Assembly (NCBI RefSeq): GCF_028023675.1
Contig: NZ_JAQIOZ010000003.1
Location: 62,001-126,000, forward strand
DNA from: Primorskyibacter aestuariivivens
GTDB lineage: Bacteria > Pseudomonadota > Alphaproteobacteria > Rhodobacterales > Rhodobacteraceae
Reading direction: 5' to 3'
Length of the DNA stretch: 64,000 nt
Shown here: one piece after another, positions 8,186 to 15,954 of the stretch
Layout: the number at the start of each line of letters is the position of its first letter
How positions within the stretch are numbered: position 1 is the stretch's first letter
Notes under the pieces: model-generated
The model's database searches: none
What the model was told of the DNA's origin: nothing
What the model saw: the letters and a program-made list of their open reading frames with translations, nothing else
Made by a program: the position numbers and the translations under genes

Positions 8186-9238
8186 ATGATCATGAAACTG
8201 CTCTCGGGCGATACGCCCCGGTCGAAAATCCTGACTTTGGTGCTTTTGGCCATCTTCCTCTGCCTCGCGCTGGCACCCTTCCTGTTCCCCGGCGTGCGCT
8301 CGCTGGACACGGCCGCGCGCATCGCGATCTTCATCGTGCTGGCGGCGAGTTATGATCTTCTGCTGGGCTATACCGGCGTGGTCAGCTTTGCCCATACGAT
8401 GTTCTTTGGCATAGGCGCTTACGGCGTGGGCCTTGCTTCGCAGCATATGGGGCGGGGCTATTCGGCGCTGATCGTCGGCTCGCTCTCGGGCGCGCTTCTG
8501 GCGGCGGCGCTGGCCTTTGTCATTGCGCTCTTCTCGCTCCGGGTGCGGGCGATCTTCTTTGCGATGATCACACTGGCCGTGGCCTCTGCCGTGGCGGTGC
8601 TTGTCTCGCAGCTTTCGTGGCTGACTGGAGGCGAAGACGGGTTCACCTTCCGCATCCCGCGTGAGCTTGGACCTGCGCTGCGGCTGGGCGAGTTTGCAGG
8701 CGTCAAGATCAATGGCAAGCTGGTCAATTACTACCTGATCTTCACGCTCTCCCTGATCCTCTTCCTCATCATGCTGCGGGTGGTCAATTCGCCCTTTGGC
8801 CGGGTGTTACAGGCAATCCGCGAGAATGATTTCCGCGCCGAGGCCATCGGCTATCGCGTGGTCTGGTATCGCACCGTTGCGACCTGCCTGTCGGCGGCAA
8901 TTGCCGCGCTGGCAGGCAGCCTGTTTGCCATCTGGCTGCGCTATGTGGGGCCGGACACAACGCTGAGCTTTGCCATCATGCTGGACCTTTTGCTGATGGT
9001 GGTGATTGGCGGCATGGGCACGATCTATGGCGCGGCCATCGGCGCGACGCTTCTGGTGCTGGCGCAGACCTATCTGCAGGACCTGATGGGCAGCGCCGCG
9101 GCGGCGACCGAGGCCATCCCGCTGCTCTCGCGCCTGCTGGACCCGGATCGCTGGCTCTTGTGGCTGGGGGTGCTGTTTATCCTGAGCGTCTATTTCTTCC
9201 CAACCGGCATTGTCGGGCGGCTGCGGGCGGGCAAGTGA
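8186..9238 (+). CDS. ABC transporter permease (LivM type)
   Basis: This 350-aa inner-membrane permease starts 10 bp after the LivH-type gene. The motif SYDLLLGYTGVVSFAHTMFFG is the LivM signature, and GGMGTIYGAAIGATLLVL is its coupling-loop region. About nine to ten helices are visible. The start could be 8186 or the ATG two codons later; both follow GAGGGCGACAGG. The hydrolase gene begins inside its stop codon (GTGA), so the six genes from 4400 to 9978 read as one operon. Confidence 0.9.
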   Translation: MIMKLLSGDTPRSKILTLVLLAIFLCLALAPFLFPGVRSLDTAARIAIFIVLAASYDLLLGYTGVVSFAHTMFFGIGAYGVGLASQHMGRGYSALIVGSLSGALLAAALAFVIALFSLRVRAIFFAMITLAVASAVAVLVSQLSWLTGGEDGFTFRIPRELGPALRLGEFAGVKINGKLVNYYLIFTLSLILFLIMLRVVNSPFGRVLQAIRENDFRAEAIGYRVVWYRTVATCLSAAIAALAGSLFAIWLRYVGPDTTLSFAIMLDLLLMVVIGGMGTIYGAAIGATLLVLAQTYLQDLMGSAAAATEAIPLLSRLLDPDRWLLWLGVLFILSVYFFPTGIVGRLRAGK

Positions 9239-9978
9239 GCGCGCCACGCCTTCTCATGCTGCATGGCTGGACCATGCGCGGCGCGGCGTTCGGCCCGCTG
9301 ATAGACCGGCTGGAGGGGATTGATTGTCTCGCGCCGGATCTGCCGGGCCATGGCGTGCCGGGCGCGGGGCTGGACGACTGCGTTGCGCTGATCGAGGAGC
9401 AAAGCCGGGGCCGGGATATCGTCCTTCTCGGCTGGTCGATGGGCGCGGCAGTGGCCTGGCGCTACATCCGCGAGTTTGGGGCCGGGCGGCTTGCCGGGCT
9501 GATCACCGTGGATATGGCCCCGAAGCTGTGCGTCACGCCCGACTGGCCCCATGGGCTGATCGGGCAGGACGCGGCGCGGCTGGCAGCGACCACGGCGGAA
9601 ATCCATACCGATTGGCCTGCCGCCGCCCAGAAGATCGCCACCACGATGTTTGCCAGCCGCGACGGGTCGCCCCAGATGATGCGCGCGGCGGCATTGCGGC
9701 AGGTGCTGGACAATGATCCGTCCATCATGGCCCGCTATTGGGATGAGATGGTGGCGATGGACCTGCGTGATGTCATGCCCGCGATCTCCTGCCCCACTCT
9801 GGTGGCGCATGGAGGGCAGAGCCGGGTGTATCCGGGATCAGGCGCGGATTGGTTGGCCGGTGCTATCCCCGGGGCGGAACGCGTCTGTTTCAAAGCCTCG
9901 GGCCATTCCCCGCATCTGGAGGAACCGGAGCGGTTTGCTGAGGTTGTCCGGGCGTTCTGGACCCGTTGTACAGGGTAG
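9235..9978 (+). CDS. Alpha/beta-fold hydrolase
   Basis: This 247-aa cytoplasmic hydrolase has the nucleophile elbow GWSMG (Ser at the centre), an early LMLHGWTMRG oxyanion segment, and a C-terminal GHSPHLEEPERF holding the expected catalytic His. A GTG start at 9235 overlaps the LivM stop (GTGA) and removes an unlikely 25-residue hydrophilic extension. Its sequence style recalls BioH/PcaD-like carboxylesterases, but the substrate is unknown. Being last in the transporter operon, it may release an acid from an imported ester before CoA activation; this is inference. Confidence 0.85.
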   Translation: MSAPRLLMLHGWTMRGAAFGPLIDRLEGIDCLAPDLPGHGVPGAGLDDCVALIEEQSRGRDIVLLGWSMGAAVAWRYIREFGAGRLAGLITVDMAPKLCVTPDWPHGLIGQDAARLAATTAEIHTDWPAAAQKIATTMFASRDGSPQMMRAAALRQVLDNDPSIMARYWDEMVAMDLRDVMPAISCPTLVAHGGQSRVYPGSGADWLAGAIPGAERVCFKASGHSPHLEEPERFAEVVRAFWTRCTG

Positions 9979-10001
9979 GTGGGCAGAATTGCCCACCCTA
10001 C
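9975..10001. repeat. GTAGGGTGGGC-type palindrome between convergent genes
   Basis: GTAGGTGGGCAG-AA-TTGCCCACCCTAC fills the entire gap between two converging operons. It overlaps the hydrolase stop codon and the first base of the opposite stop codon. A hairpin of this strength could end or protect both transcripts. It belongs to the repeat family seen at 830-853 and 5587-5643. Confidence 0.78.
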
Positions 10002-10363
10002 TATGATCCGGCCGCCGTATCGGCGTATTTCACCAGCGACCGCCCTTCGGCCACCACGGTGCCATCGGCCAGTGTGACACTCGCCCAGAGATCGGCGATG
10101 CGCTTGTCTTCGCGCAGGCGCGTGACCTCAACCTTGGCCACCAATTCGGTCTCCAGCGGCGCGGCATTGGGAAAACCCAGTTCCTGCTTGAGGTAATTGG
10201 TGCCCGGCCCGGGCAATCTGACCCCGAGAAGATAAGAAATCAGCGCCGCCAGAAGCGGTTCGGGCACGGTATCGCCCGGCTCAGCGCCGGAAAGCTCGGC
10301 CAATTCGCTCAGGTCCTCTGCGGTGAAACTGCGCCGCATGCCGACAAAATCCCCCAACCGCAT
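10001..10363 (-). CDS. MaoC-fold protein lacking the hydratase motif (probable non-catalytic subunit)
   Basis: This 120-aa hotdog-fold protein aligns with MaoC hydratases at FTAEDLSELAELSG and at LISYLLGVRLPGPGTNYL. The family segment that should lie between these blocks, carrying the catalytic Asp and His (D-x-N-P-x-H and the GRIAHG turn), is missing. The gene overlaps the stop of the next MaoC gene by one base (TGATG) and has GGAGG 7 nt upstream. A catalytically empty MaoC subunit paired with an active one is known for heteromeric hydratases such as ChsH1-ChsH2. The same arrangement is inferred here. Confidence 0.78.
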   Translation of the reverse strand: MRLGDFVGMRRSFTAEDLSELAELSGAEPGDTVPEPLLAALISYLLGVRLPGPGTNYLKQELGFPNAAPLETELVAKVEVTRLREDKRIADLWASVTLADGTVVAEGRSLVKYADTAAGS

Positions 10364-10716
10364 CACGCCACCTCCGCTTCGCCAAGGAACAGCTCGGCCC
10401 CGTCCGCCTCGCGAAAGGCCACCATGGTCACATGCCCCGGCAACTCCCCGGTGATCTTGAGCACCACCTCGTCACCCGCATAGGTGGGGTTGGGAAACAT
10501 CATCTGCTGACGTGTTTGCACGGCACCGGGATGGGCGCGGCGGATCATGCCCCAAAGCTTGGTATAGATCAGCATACCGTGGCTCACCGTACGGCCAAAG
10601 GCGGTGCGGGCGGAAAAGGCCGGGTCCACATGGATCGGGTTGTCATCGCCCGAGACCCGCGCAAAGCGGTCGAACTCGTCCTGTGTCGGCAACCAGTGTT
10701 CACGCAGTTCAGTCAT
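10363..10716 (-). CDS. MaoC-family hydratase, catalytic subunit
   Basis: This 117-aa hotdog-fold protein has the complete hydratase-2 motif, SGDDNPIHVD followed by FGRTVSHGML, which supplies the Asp/His pair for hydrating an enoyl-CoA. The ATG at 10716 overlaps the stop of the ligase gene by 8 bp (ATGACTGA), showing coupling. It is shorter than self-sufficient MaoC proteins, and the next gene encodes a motif-less partner, so the two probably form a hetero-oligomer. The substrate is presumably the CoA ester made by the adjacent ligase. Confidence 0.85.
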   Translation of the reverse strand: MTELREHWLPTQDEFDRFARVSGDDNPIHVDPAFSARTAFGRTVSHGMLIYTKLWGMIRRAHPGAVQTRQQMMFPNPTYAGDEVVLKITGELPGHVTMVAFREADGAELFLGEAEVA

Positions 10717-12193
10717 CGCCAAACCCCTTTCTCAATTCCGGTTTGCGCACCTTGCCCGCAGCGGTGCGAGGGAAGTCGTCACAGATCCGGACATGTGCCG
10801 GGACCTTGTAGGCGGCCAGTCTTTCGCGGCCCCAACGGCGGAGCGCGTCGGGATCAAGCTGTGCCCCCGGTCGCGGGATCACGAAGGCCGCGCCGACCTC
10901 GCCCCATTTCGCATCCGGTACGCCGATCACAGCGGCTTCTAGGATATCGGGGTGGCCATGCAGGCAGCGTTCCACCTCGGCGGGGTACACGTTTTCGCCG
11001 CCGGAAATATACATGTCCTTGATCCGGTCGATGACAAAGACGAAGCCTTCTGCATCGCGTCGTCCCACATCACCCGTTTTCAGCCAGCCATCGGCGGTGA
11101 ACGTGGCGGCGGTGGCATCCGGGTTCTGGTAATAGCCCGGCGTGATATTGGGGCCGCGCAGCTGGATCTCGCCTTCGCCCGGCGTGCCCGGTTCCAGCCC
11201 GTCCAACCGACACTCGGTCAGCATTTGGGGCCGCCCGACCGAGCCGATCCTGTCCTCGGCATGGTCGGGGTCCATCAGGAATACGGTGGGTCCGGTTTCC
11301 GTCATACCGAAGCCATTGAGCACCTTGGCCCCGCGCTTGGCGAAGAACCGGATCAGCGGTTCGGGCAGCGGCGCGCCGCCACAGCCGCAGCGGATCTCGG
11401 TCCAGTCCACCCTGTCCACGTCGTCATGCAGCGACAGCGCCTGATAGATCGCGGGGACGCCGAAGAATTGCGTGACAGCGCCCGCGCGCAACAACTCCAG
11501 CAGCGTGTCGGCATCAAACTTCGACAGGATCGTCGAGCAGCCGCCATTGAGGAACACCGGCAGCGTGTAGAGATTGATCCCCGCCGTGTGAAACAGCGGC
11601 AGGAAATTGACCGATCGGTCGGCACCGGTCAGGTGGATCGCCTGCCCGATATTGACCGCGTTCGCCCAGGCCATGGTCGCGGTCTGGATCACCGCCTTGG
11701 GCAGGCCCGTGGTGCCGGAGGTAAAAAGCAGGTACCATGGATCATTGGCCGCAATGGCACCCGCGCTGCCCGAATGCCCGGCATCGCGCCAATCCTCGGG
11801 GGACATCGGCAGGGGCGTGGCCCCGAAAGCCCCGGACACCTCTGCGGCGGTCCTGGAAAAACTGTCGTCATGCAGGATTGCGACAGGCGGGAACCGCTCC
11901 AGCGTGGCGATCAGTTCTGTCGCCGGTTGCCGCCAGTTCAGCGGGCAAAGCAGCACACCGGATTTCTGACAGGCAAAGAGCGCGATGAAGAACCCGACGG
12001 AGTTGTGACAGAGGATGCCCAGCCGGTCGCCCCGCGCCAGACCTTGCGCCACCAGCGCTTCGGCCAGCCCATTGGCAGCACGGTTGATCGCGTCAAAGCT
12101 CCAGTCCTGAGCGGCCTCATGATCGTGAAAGGCAATCGCCTCTCCGCTCAACTCGGCCCGTTTGGCAGCCATGTCAGGGACGTGGTCGAACAT
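10709..12193 (-). CDS. AMP-dependent acyl-CoA ligase
   Basis: This 494-aa member of the ANL superfamily activates a carboxylic acid to its CoA thioester through an acyl-adenylate. The A3 P-loop is LLFTSGTTGLPKA, A5 is GFGMTETGP, A7 is GWLKTGDVG, and A8 is DRIKDMYISGGENVYP. A10 is TAAGKVRK, with the catalytic Lys at about residue 481. All key motifs are intact. It lies 3 bp after the crotonase gene and is translationally coupled to the MaoC gene. The length and motifs fit medium-chain or aryl acid ligases; the exact acid is not readable from the sequence. It is the committing step of the island's pathway. Confidence 0.9.
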   Translation of the reverse strand: MFDHVPDMAAKRAELSGEAIAFHDHEAAQDWSFDAINRAANGLAEALVAQGLARGDRLGILCHNSVGFFIALFACQKSGVLLCPLNWRQPATELIATLERFPPVAILHDDSFSRTAAEVSGAFGATPLPMSPEDWRDAGHSGSAGAIAANDPWYLLFTSGTTGLPKAVIQTATMAWANAVNIGQAIHLTGADRSVNFLPLFHTAGINLYTLPVFLNGGCSTILSKFDADTLLELLRAGAVTQFFGVPAIYQALSLHDDVDRVDWTEIRCGCGGAPLPEPLIRFFAKRGAKVLNGFGMTETGPTVFLMDPDHAEDRIGSVGRPQMLTECRLDGLEPGTPGEGEIQLRGPNITPGYYQNPDATAATFTADGWLKTGDVGRRDAEGFVFVIDRIKDMYISGGENVYPAEVERCLHGHPDILEAAVIGVPDAKWGEVGAAFVIPRPGAQLDPDALRRWGRERLAAYKVPAHVRICDDFPRTAAGKVRKPELRKGFGDD

Positions 12194-12196
12194 CGT

Positions 12197-12949
12197 CTAA
12201 ACCTTTTGCGGGGACAGGAAGGCGCGCATGCGGGTCCGCGTCTCGGGGCGCTCCAGCGCGTCCATGAATCGGGCGGTTTCCGCGTCGAGCCGGGATTGGA
12301 ACTGGCCAAGGCTGGTCTCGGAGCGGAGCAGGCGCTTGATGTCGGTCTGCGTCCCGGGATCGGTGGCGCGCGCCAGCGCGCGCGCATCGTCCTCGGGTGT
12401 GTCACTGACCTGCGCGGCCAGCCCCAGATCGCACAGCGCGGCGGCCTCCAGCCGCTCATCCGTCATCAACCAACGCTGCGCGCGCGCCGCGCCGATCCTG
12501 TCGGGAAGGATCGCCGTCCAACCGCCATCCGGGGCAAAGCCCATACGCCCGTAATAGGGCTGCACAAATGTGCCCGGGGCCACCAGTGCCAGATCAGATG
12601 CAAAGAGAAACCCCGCCCCGCCGCCGGTGATGGCCCCGCGCGCCGCCAGAATCACCGGGCAGGGCAGAGACATCAGCCGCATGAGCACCTCATGCAGCAC
12701 CGGCACGACGCGGGCGGCATAGGCGCGCGCCTCCCGGGCCTCGACGGCCTCCAGAAACCGCGCGACATCGCCGCCGGAACAGAAATTTCGCCCACCAAAA
12801 AGCATGAGATGCGCGGGCGCGTCCTGCGCCACCTTGTCCAGCGTTCGGGACATCTCGGCCAGCAAGTCCGGCTCAAGCGCATTGGCGCGCGGCGCGCTCA
12901 GCGCCAGTCGCGCCATATCCCCGTCATATGTCAGGGAAACAAGGCTCAT
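12197..12949 (-). CDS. Enoyl-CoA hydratase/isomerase (crotonase) family protein
   Basis: This 250-aa crotonase-fold protein has the two oxyanion-hole segments GGRNFCSGGD and AITGGGAGFLFASDLALV. At the places where classical enoyl-CoA hydratase carries its two catalytic Glu residues, this protein has Ala (GAGF) and Tyr (QPYYGRMG). It does keep an Asp in FAPDGG, a position used for acid/base chemistry in some isomerases and dehalogenases. It is therefore more likely an isomerase or another crotonase reaction than a standard hydratase. Its ATG overlaps the tetR stop (ATGA). Confidence 0.84.
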   Translation of the reverse strand: MSLVSLTYDGDMARLALSAPRANALEPDLLAEMSRTLDKVAQDAPAHLMLFGGRNFCSGGDVARFLEAVEAREARAYAARVVPVLHEVLMRLMSLPCPVILAARGAITGGGAGFLFASDLALVAPGTFVQPYYGRMGFAPDGGWTAILPDRIGAARAQRWLMTDERLEAAALCDLGLAAQVSDTPEDDARALARATDPGTQTDIKRLLRSETSLGQFQSRLDAETARFMDALERPETRTRMRAFLSPQKV

Positions 12950-13533
12950 ACCCGCAACCCGTCACGGATCAGCGCGAACCCCTCATCGGCGATCCGGTCA
13001 ATGTCGGGCTTGTCTTCCCAGAGCACGTAGCGGTCGCCAAGGGTCTTGGCGATGCCCATCAGCGCCCAGGCGCGGACCTCGGCATCGCCTTTGCTGATCT
13101 CGCCCTTGTTGGCGGCGCGGGACAGTTGGGCTGCATAAGCCTCGGCAAAACCGGTGAAATAGGCGCGGTAAGCGTCAGGATCGACAAAGCGCGCCTCTTC
13201 CACGATTCGGTAGAGCGAGGGGCGTTCGGCGACAAAGGCCAGAAAGGCGCGCAGGCCCCGCCTCTCGGCCTCCAACCGGTCGGGGGCGCCTGCCACGGCT
13301 TCGGTCATCACGCGGCGGGTGAGCGTACCCATCTCGGTCACCAGTTCTCGGAACACGGTCTCTTTGCCGGTGAAATAGATGTAGAAGGTGCCAAGCGCGG
13401 TGCCGCTGTCGCGGGTGATGTCGGCGATGGACGCGGCGGCAAAGCCTTTGTCGCCGATCACGCGTTCAGCAGAGCGGAGCAGTTTTTCCCGGCGCTCAGT
13501 GCCGCGTTTGGTCTTGGGGGCGGTGCTTGTCAT
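12946..13533 (-). CDS. TetR-family transcriptional regulator
   Basis: This 195-aa repressor has an N-terminal helix-turn-helix (FAAASIADITRDSGTALGTF) followed by YIYFTGKETVF, the classic TetR pattern, and an all-helical ligand-binding C-terminal domain. It is the first gene of the leftward operon and overlaps the crotonase gene. Two starts are possible: 13554 (seven residues longer) or 13533. Neither has a good ribosome-binding site, and the operator itself spans both. This suggests autorepression and perhaps weak or leaderless translation. The ligand is probably an acyl-CoA or the imported acid; this is inference. Confidence 0.88.
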   Translation of the reverse strand: MTSTAPKTKRGTERREKLLRSAERVIGDKGFAAASIADITRDSGTALGTFYIYFTGKETVFRELVTEMGTLTRRVMTEAVAGAPDRLEAERRGLRAFLAFVAERPSLYRIVEEARFVDPDAYRAYFTGFAEAYAAQLSRAANKGEISKGDAEVRAWALMGIAKTLGDRYVLWEDKPDIDRIADEGFALIRDGLRV

Positions 13534-13558
13534 GAAACATGAATACTGATTCATAATT
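13531..13558 (-). promoter_or_regulatory. TetR-type operator at the regulator's own start codon
   Basis: Read on the minus strand, 13554-13531 is ATGAAT-CAGT-ATTCATGTTTCATG. The transporter promoter has ATGAAT-GATG-ATTCATGTTTCATG at 4340-4363, so 20 of 24 positions match and only the 4-nt spacer differs. The palindromic core is (C)ATGAAT-N4-ATTCATG. It overlaps the tetR translation start, as expected for autoregulation. Confidence 0.78.
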
Positions 13559-13601
13559 CATGATGCAACTCTTTCCGGCCAGCGGCACGGGGTCGGAACG
13601 A

Positions 13602-14411
13602 TCAGAAATCGACCGTCACACCAGGAAGGTTCAGCGCCTTGATCAGGTCGCGCAGCTCCTGTCGCGCGGCGACGTTGGAGATGTTGAGCTGTTTGACCCC
13701 CACATCGCGCAGATCCAGAAGCGTCAGCCCGCGCGGGAACAATTCCCGGAATATCACCCGCTCGGAAAAGCCCGGTGCCACGCGGAAACCGATCCGTTTC
13801 GACAGGGCGTCCACGGCTTTTTCCATCTTCTGCTTATTCACCATCTGCTGCGCACCAAGCCGGTTGCGCAGCACGATCCAGTCAATCGGTTTCAACCCGG
13901 CTTGCGCCCGCAACTGCCGGGCATGCCAGACCATTTCGGAATAAACCGATGGCCCCATGATCTTTTCACCGTCGCTGGCGATATGGGCCAACAGGTCGAA
14001 ATCCACGAAACTGTCATTCAGCGGCGTGATCAGCGTGTCAGCCAGCGAATGCGCGACCTGGCTCAGCCGGGTATGCGAGCCCGGGCAGTCGATCAGGATA
14101 AAGTCACTGTCCGGCTCAAGCCGGGTCACGGCGGCATAGAGCCGGTGATCATAGATGTTTTCTCCGTCGCGCAACGTCGAGGGATCGACCTCGGGGAGGT
14201 CGATATAGCGCGGCGTGGGAAGCTCCAGCTCTTCGCCCTGAAGATAGGCCGCGCGGTTGCGTATATAGCGGCCGAATGTCTGTTGCCGCAGGTCCAGATC
14301 CAGTGATCCAACGCGATGCCCCATCCGCGCCAGAGCGGTGGCCACATGCATGGACACGGTGGATTTGCCCGCGCCCCCTTTTTCATTTCCGACGACGATA
14401 ATGTGCGCCAT
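13602..14411 (-). CDS. mipZ: Division-plane positioning ATPase MipZ
   Basis: This 269-aa ParA/MinD-superfamily ATPase has a deviant Walker A motif, GNEKGGAGKST, near the N-terminus (residues 7-17), SLDLDLRQQTFGRY as the switch I region and FILIDCPGS as Walker B. Length and the extended central region match alphaproteobacterial MipZ, which forms a gradient from the ParB-bound poles and inhibits FtsZ assembly. The ATG at 14411 is chosen because the family starts directly with MAHIIVVGNEKG. The product is cytoplasmic and DNA-associated. No partner gene (parB) is in the window. Confidence 0.9.
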   Translation of the reverse strand: MAHIIVVGNEKGGAGKSTVSMHVATALARMGHRVGSLDLDLRQQTFGRYIRNRAAYLQGEELELPTPRYIDLPEVDPSTLRDGENIYDHRLYAAVTRLEPDSDFILIDCPGSHTRLSQVAHSLADTLITPLNDSFVDFDLLAHIASDGEKIMGPSVYSEMVWHARQLRAQAGLKPIDWIVLRNRLGAQQMVNKQKMEKAVDALSKRIGFRVAPGFSERVIFRELFPRGLTLLDLRDVGVKQLNISNVAARQELRDLIKALNLPGVTVDF

Positions 14412-14455
14412 GGCACGGTCCCCTTGGCCCTGACGGATGTGTTTTGCGGGGGTTA

Positions 14456-14480
14456 TGCGCACCATATCTAGTGGTGCGCA
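14456..14480. promoter_or_regulatory. Perfect inverted repeat upstream of mipZ
   Basis: TGCGCACCA-TATCTAG-TGGTGCGCA is a perfect 9-bp inverted repeat with a 7-nt centre, about 45 nt before the mipZ start. It could be an operator or an mRNA hairpin in the leader. No known consensus fits, so the role is open. Confidence 0.45.
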
Positions 14481-14570
14481 AGCGATAGAGCGGGTTTGGC
14501 GGGAATAATTCACCGGGTGTTGTCAGGATGATGCGGCCCCTTGCGCGCAAAGCCAGTACGCGCCGCTCTG

Positions 14571-14603
14571 AATAAAAACGCCCCCGCCTGTGGGCGAGGG
14601 CGC
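14571..14603 (-). terminator. Rho-independent terminator of scoAB
   Basis: On the minus strand CGCCCTCGCC and GGCGGGGGCG form a 10-bp stem (one G-T pair) around a 4-nt loop, followed directly by TTTTTATT. It lies 20 nt after the scoB stop codon and so ends the CoA-transferase operon. Confidence 0.85.
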
Positions 14604-14623
14604 AAAAGCTGCGGCAGACGCGA

Positions 14624-15247
14624 TCAGACGATCGTCGCCTCTGTCGCCTTGATGATATCTTCGCGGGTCACGCCCTCGGCGCATTCGACGATATGCAGGC
14701 CCTTGTGGGTCACGTCCAGAACACCAAGGTTCGTGATGATGCGGTCCACCACGCCCTTGCCGGTCAGCGGCAGGGTGCATTCCTTCAGCACCTTGCTGTC
14801 GCCGTGCTTGTTGGTGTGGTCCATCACAACGACCACGCGGCCCACGCCAGCCACAAGGTCCATGGCGCCGCCCATGCCCTTGACCAGCTTGCCGGGGATC
14901 ATCCAATTGGCTAGGTCGCCCTTTTCCGACACTTCCATCGCGCCGAGGATCGCCGCCGCGATCTTGCCGCCGCGGATCATGCCAAAGCTCGTGGCACTGT
15001 CGAAATAGGAGGTGCGGCGCAGCTCGGTGATGGTCTGTTTGCCCGCATTGATCAGGTCGGGGTCTTCCTCGCCCTCGAAGGGGAAGGGGCCCATGCCCAG
15101 CATGCCATTCTCGGATTGCAGCGTGATGTCCTTGTCACCGACATAGTTGGCCACCAGCGTCGGGATACCGATGCCAAGGTTGACATACATGCCGTCTTCA
15201 AGCTCCTGCGCGGCCCGTTCGGCCATTTGGTTACGATCCCAGGGCAT
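14624..15247 (-). CDS. scoB: 3-oxoacid CoA-transferase subunit B
   Basis: This 207-aa beta subunit of a class I CoA-transferase (ScoB/AtoA type) moves CoA between succinyl-CoA or acetyl-CoA and acetoacetate. The conserved SENGMLGMGPFP carries the catalytic Glu that forms the covalent CoA thioester, and YVNLGIGIPTLV is the usual N-terminal block. Its start overlaps the alpha-subunit stop (TAATG), so the two subunits are coupled. It probably allows ketone-body use or recycling of acetoacetyl units from poly-hydroxybutyrate. The sequence does not separate Sco from Ato substrate preference. Confidence 0.9.
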   Translation of the reverse strand: MPWDRNQMAERAAQELEDGMYVNLGIGIPTLVANYVGDKDITLQSENGMLGMGPFPFEGEEDPDLINAGKQTITELRRTSYFDSATSFGMIRGGKIAAAILGAMEVSEKGDLANWMIPGKLVKGMGGAMDLVAGVGRVVVVMDHTNKHGDSKVLKECTLPLTGKGVVDRIITNLGVLDVTHKGLHIVECAEGVTREDIIKATEATIV

Positions 15248-15951
15248 TATGCGGTCTCCTTCTGGCGCACGGTGCGCTGTTCAATCCGTTTCTCGTGATC
15301 GCCTTGGATCAGCCGGTGCACATAGATGCCGGGCAGGTGGATGTGATCGGGGTCCAGCGTGCCGGGCTCGACGATCTCTTCGACCTCCATCACGCAGACC
15401 TTGCCGCACATCGCGGCCGGCGGGTTGAAGTTGCGCGCGGTCTTGCGGAAGATCGCGTTGCCGGTGGTGTCGGCCTTCCATGCCTTGACGATGGCCAGAT
15501 CGGCAAAGATGCCCTCTTCGAGAATATAGTTCTCGCCGTGGAAGGTCTTGACCTCTTTGCCCTCGGCAATCTGGGTGCCGTAGCCGGTCTTGGTATAGAA
15601 GCCGGGAATGCCCGCGCCGCCCGCGCGCATGCGCTCGGCCAACGTGCCCTGCGGGTTGAACTCCAGCTCAAGCTCGCCCGAGAGATACTGGCGCATGAAC
15701 TCGGCGTTCTCGCCCACATAGGACGACATCATCTTCTTGATCTGGCGGGTGGCGAGCAGCTTGCCCAGCCCGAAATCATCCACGCCCGCATTGTTCGACG
15801 CTACGGTCAGATCCTTGACGCCGCTTTCTACCAGCGCGTCGATCAGAAGCTCCGGAATACCGCAGAGCCCAAAGCCCCCGGCGGCAATCAACATGCCGTC
15901 ATGCAACAGCCCATCCAGCGCCTCGGACGCTGAGCCATAGACTTTCTTCAT
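15247..15951 (-). CDS. scoA: 3-oxoacid CoA-transferase subunit A
   Basis: This 234-aa alpha subunit partner of ScoB has the glycine-rich [13 protein letters not shown] near residue 20 and [12 protein letters not shown], both hallmarks of the subunit. The start is the ATG at 15949-15951, preceded by GGGGAGA as ribosome-binding site. That site lies in one arm of a 10-bp hairpin, so translation of the whole operon may be controlled by folding of the leader. The operon scoA-scoB ends at a terminator at 14571-14603. Confidence 0.9.
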   Translation of the reverse strand: MKKVYGSASEALDGLLHDGMLIAAGGFGLCGIPELLIDALVESGVKDLTVASNNAGVDDFGLGKLLATRQIKKMMSSYVGENAEFMRQYLSGELELEFNPQGTLAERMRAGGAGIPGFYTKTGYGTQIAEGKEVKTFHGENYILEEGIFADLAIVKAWKADTTGNAIFRKTARNFNPPAAMCGKVCVMEVEEIVEPGTLDPDHIHLPGIYVHRLIQGDHEKRIEQRTVRQKETA

Positions 15952-15954
15952 GGA

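Noticed and set aside
10952-13030. A 692-codon plus-strand reading frame opposite the ligase, crotonase and tetR genes
   Set aside because: It is a GC-rich antisense shadow: no motifs, composition dominated by Arg, Gly, His and Gln, and it crosses three well-supported genes.
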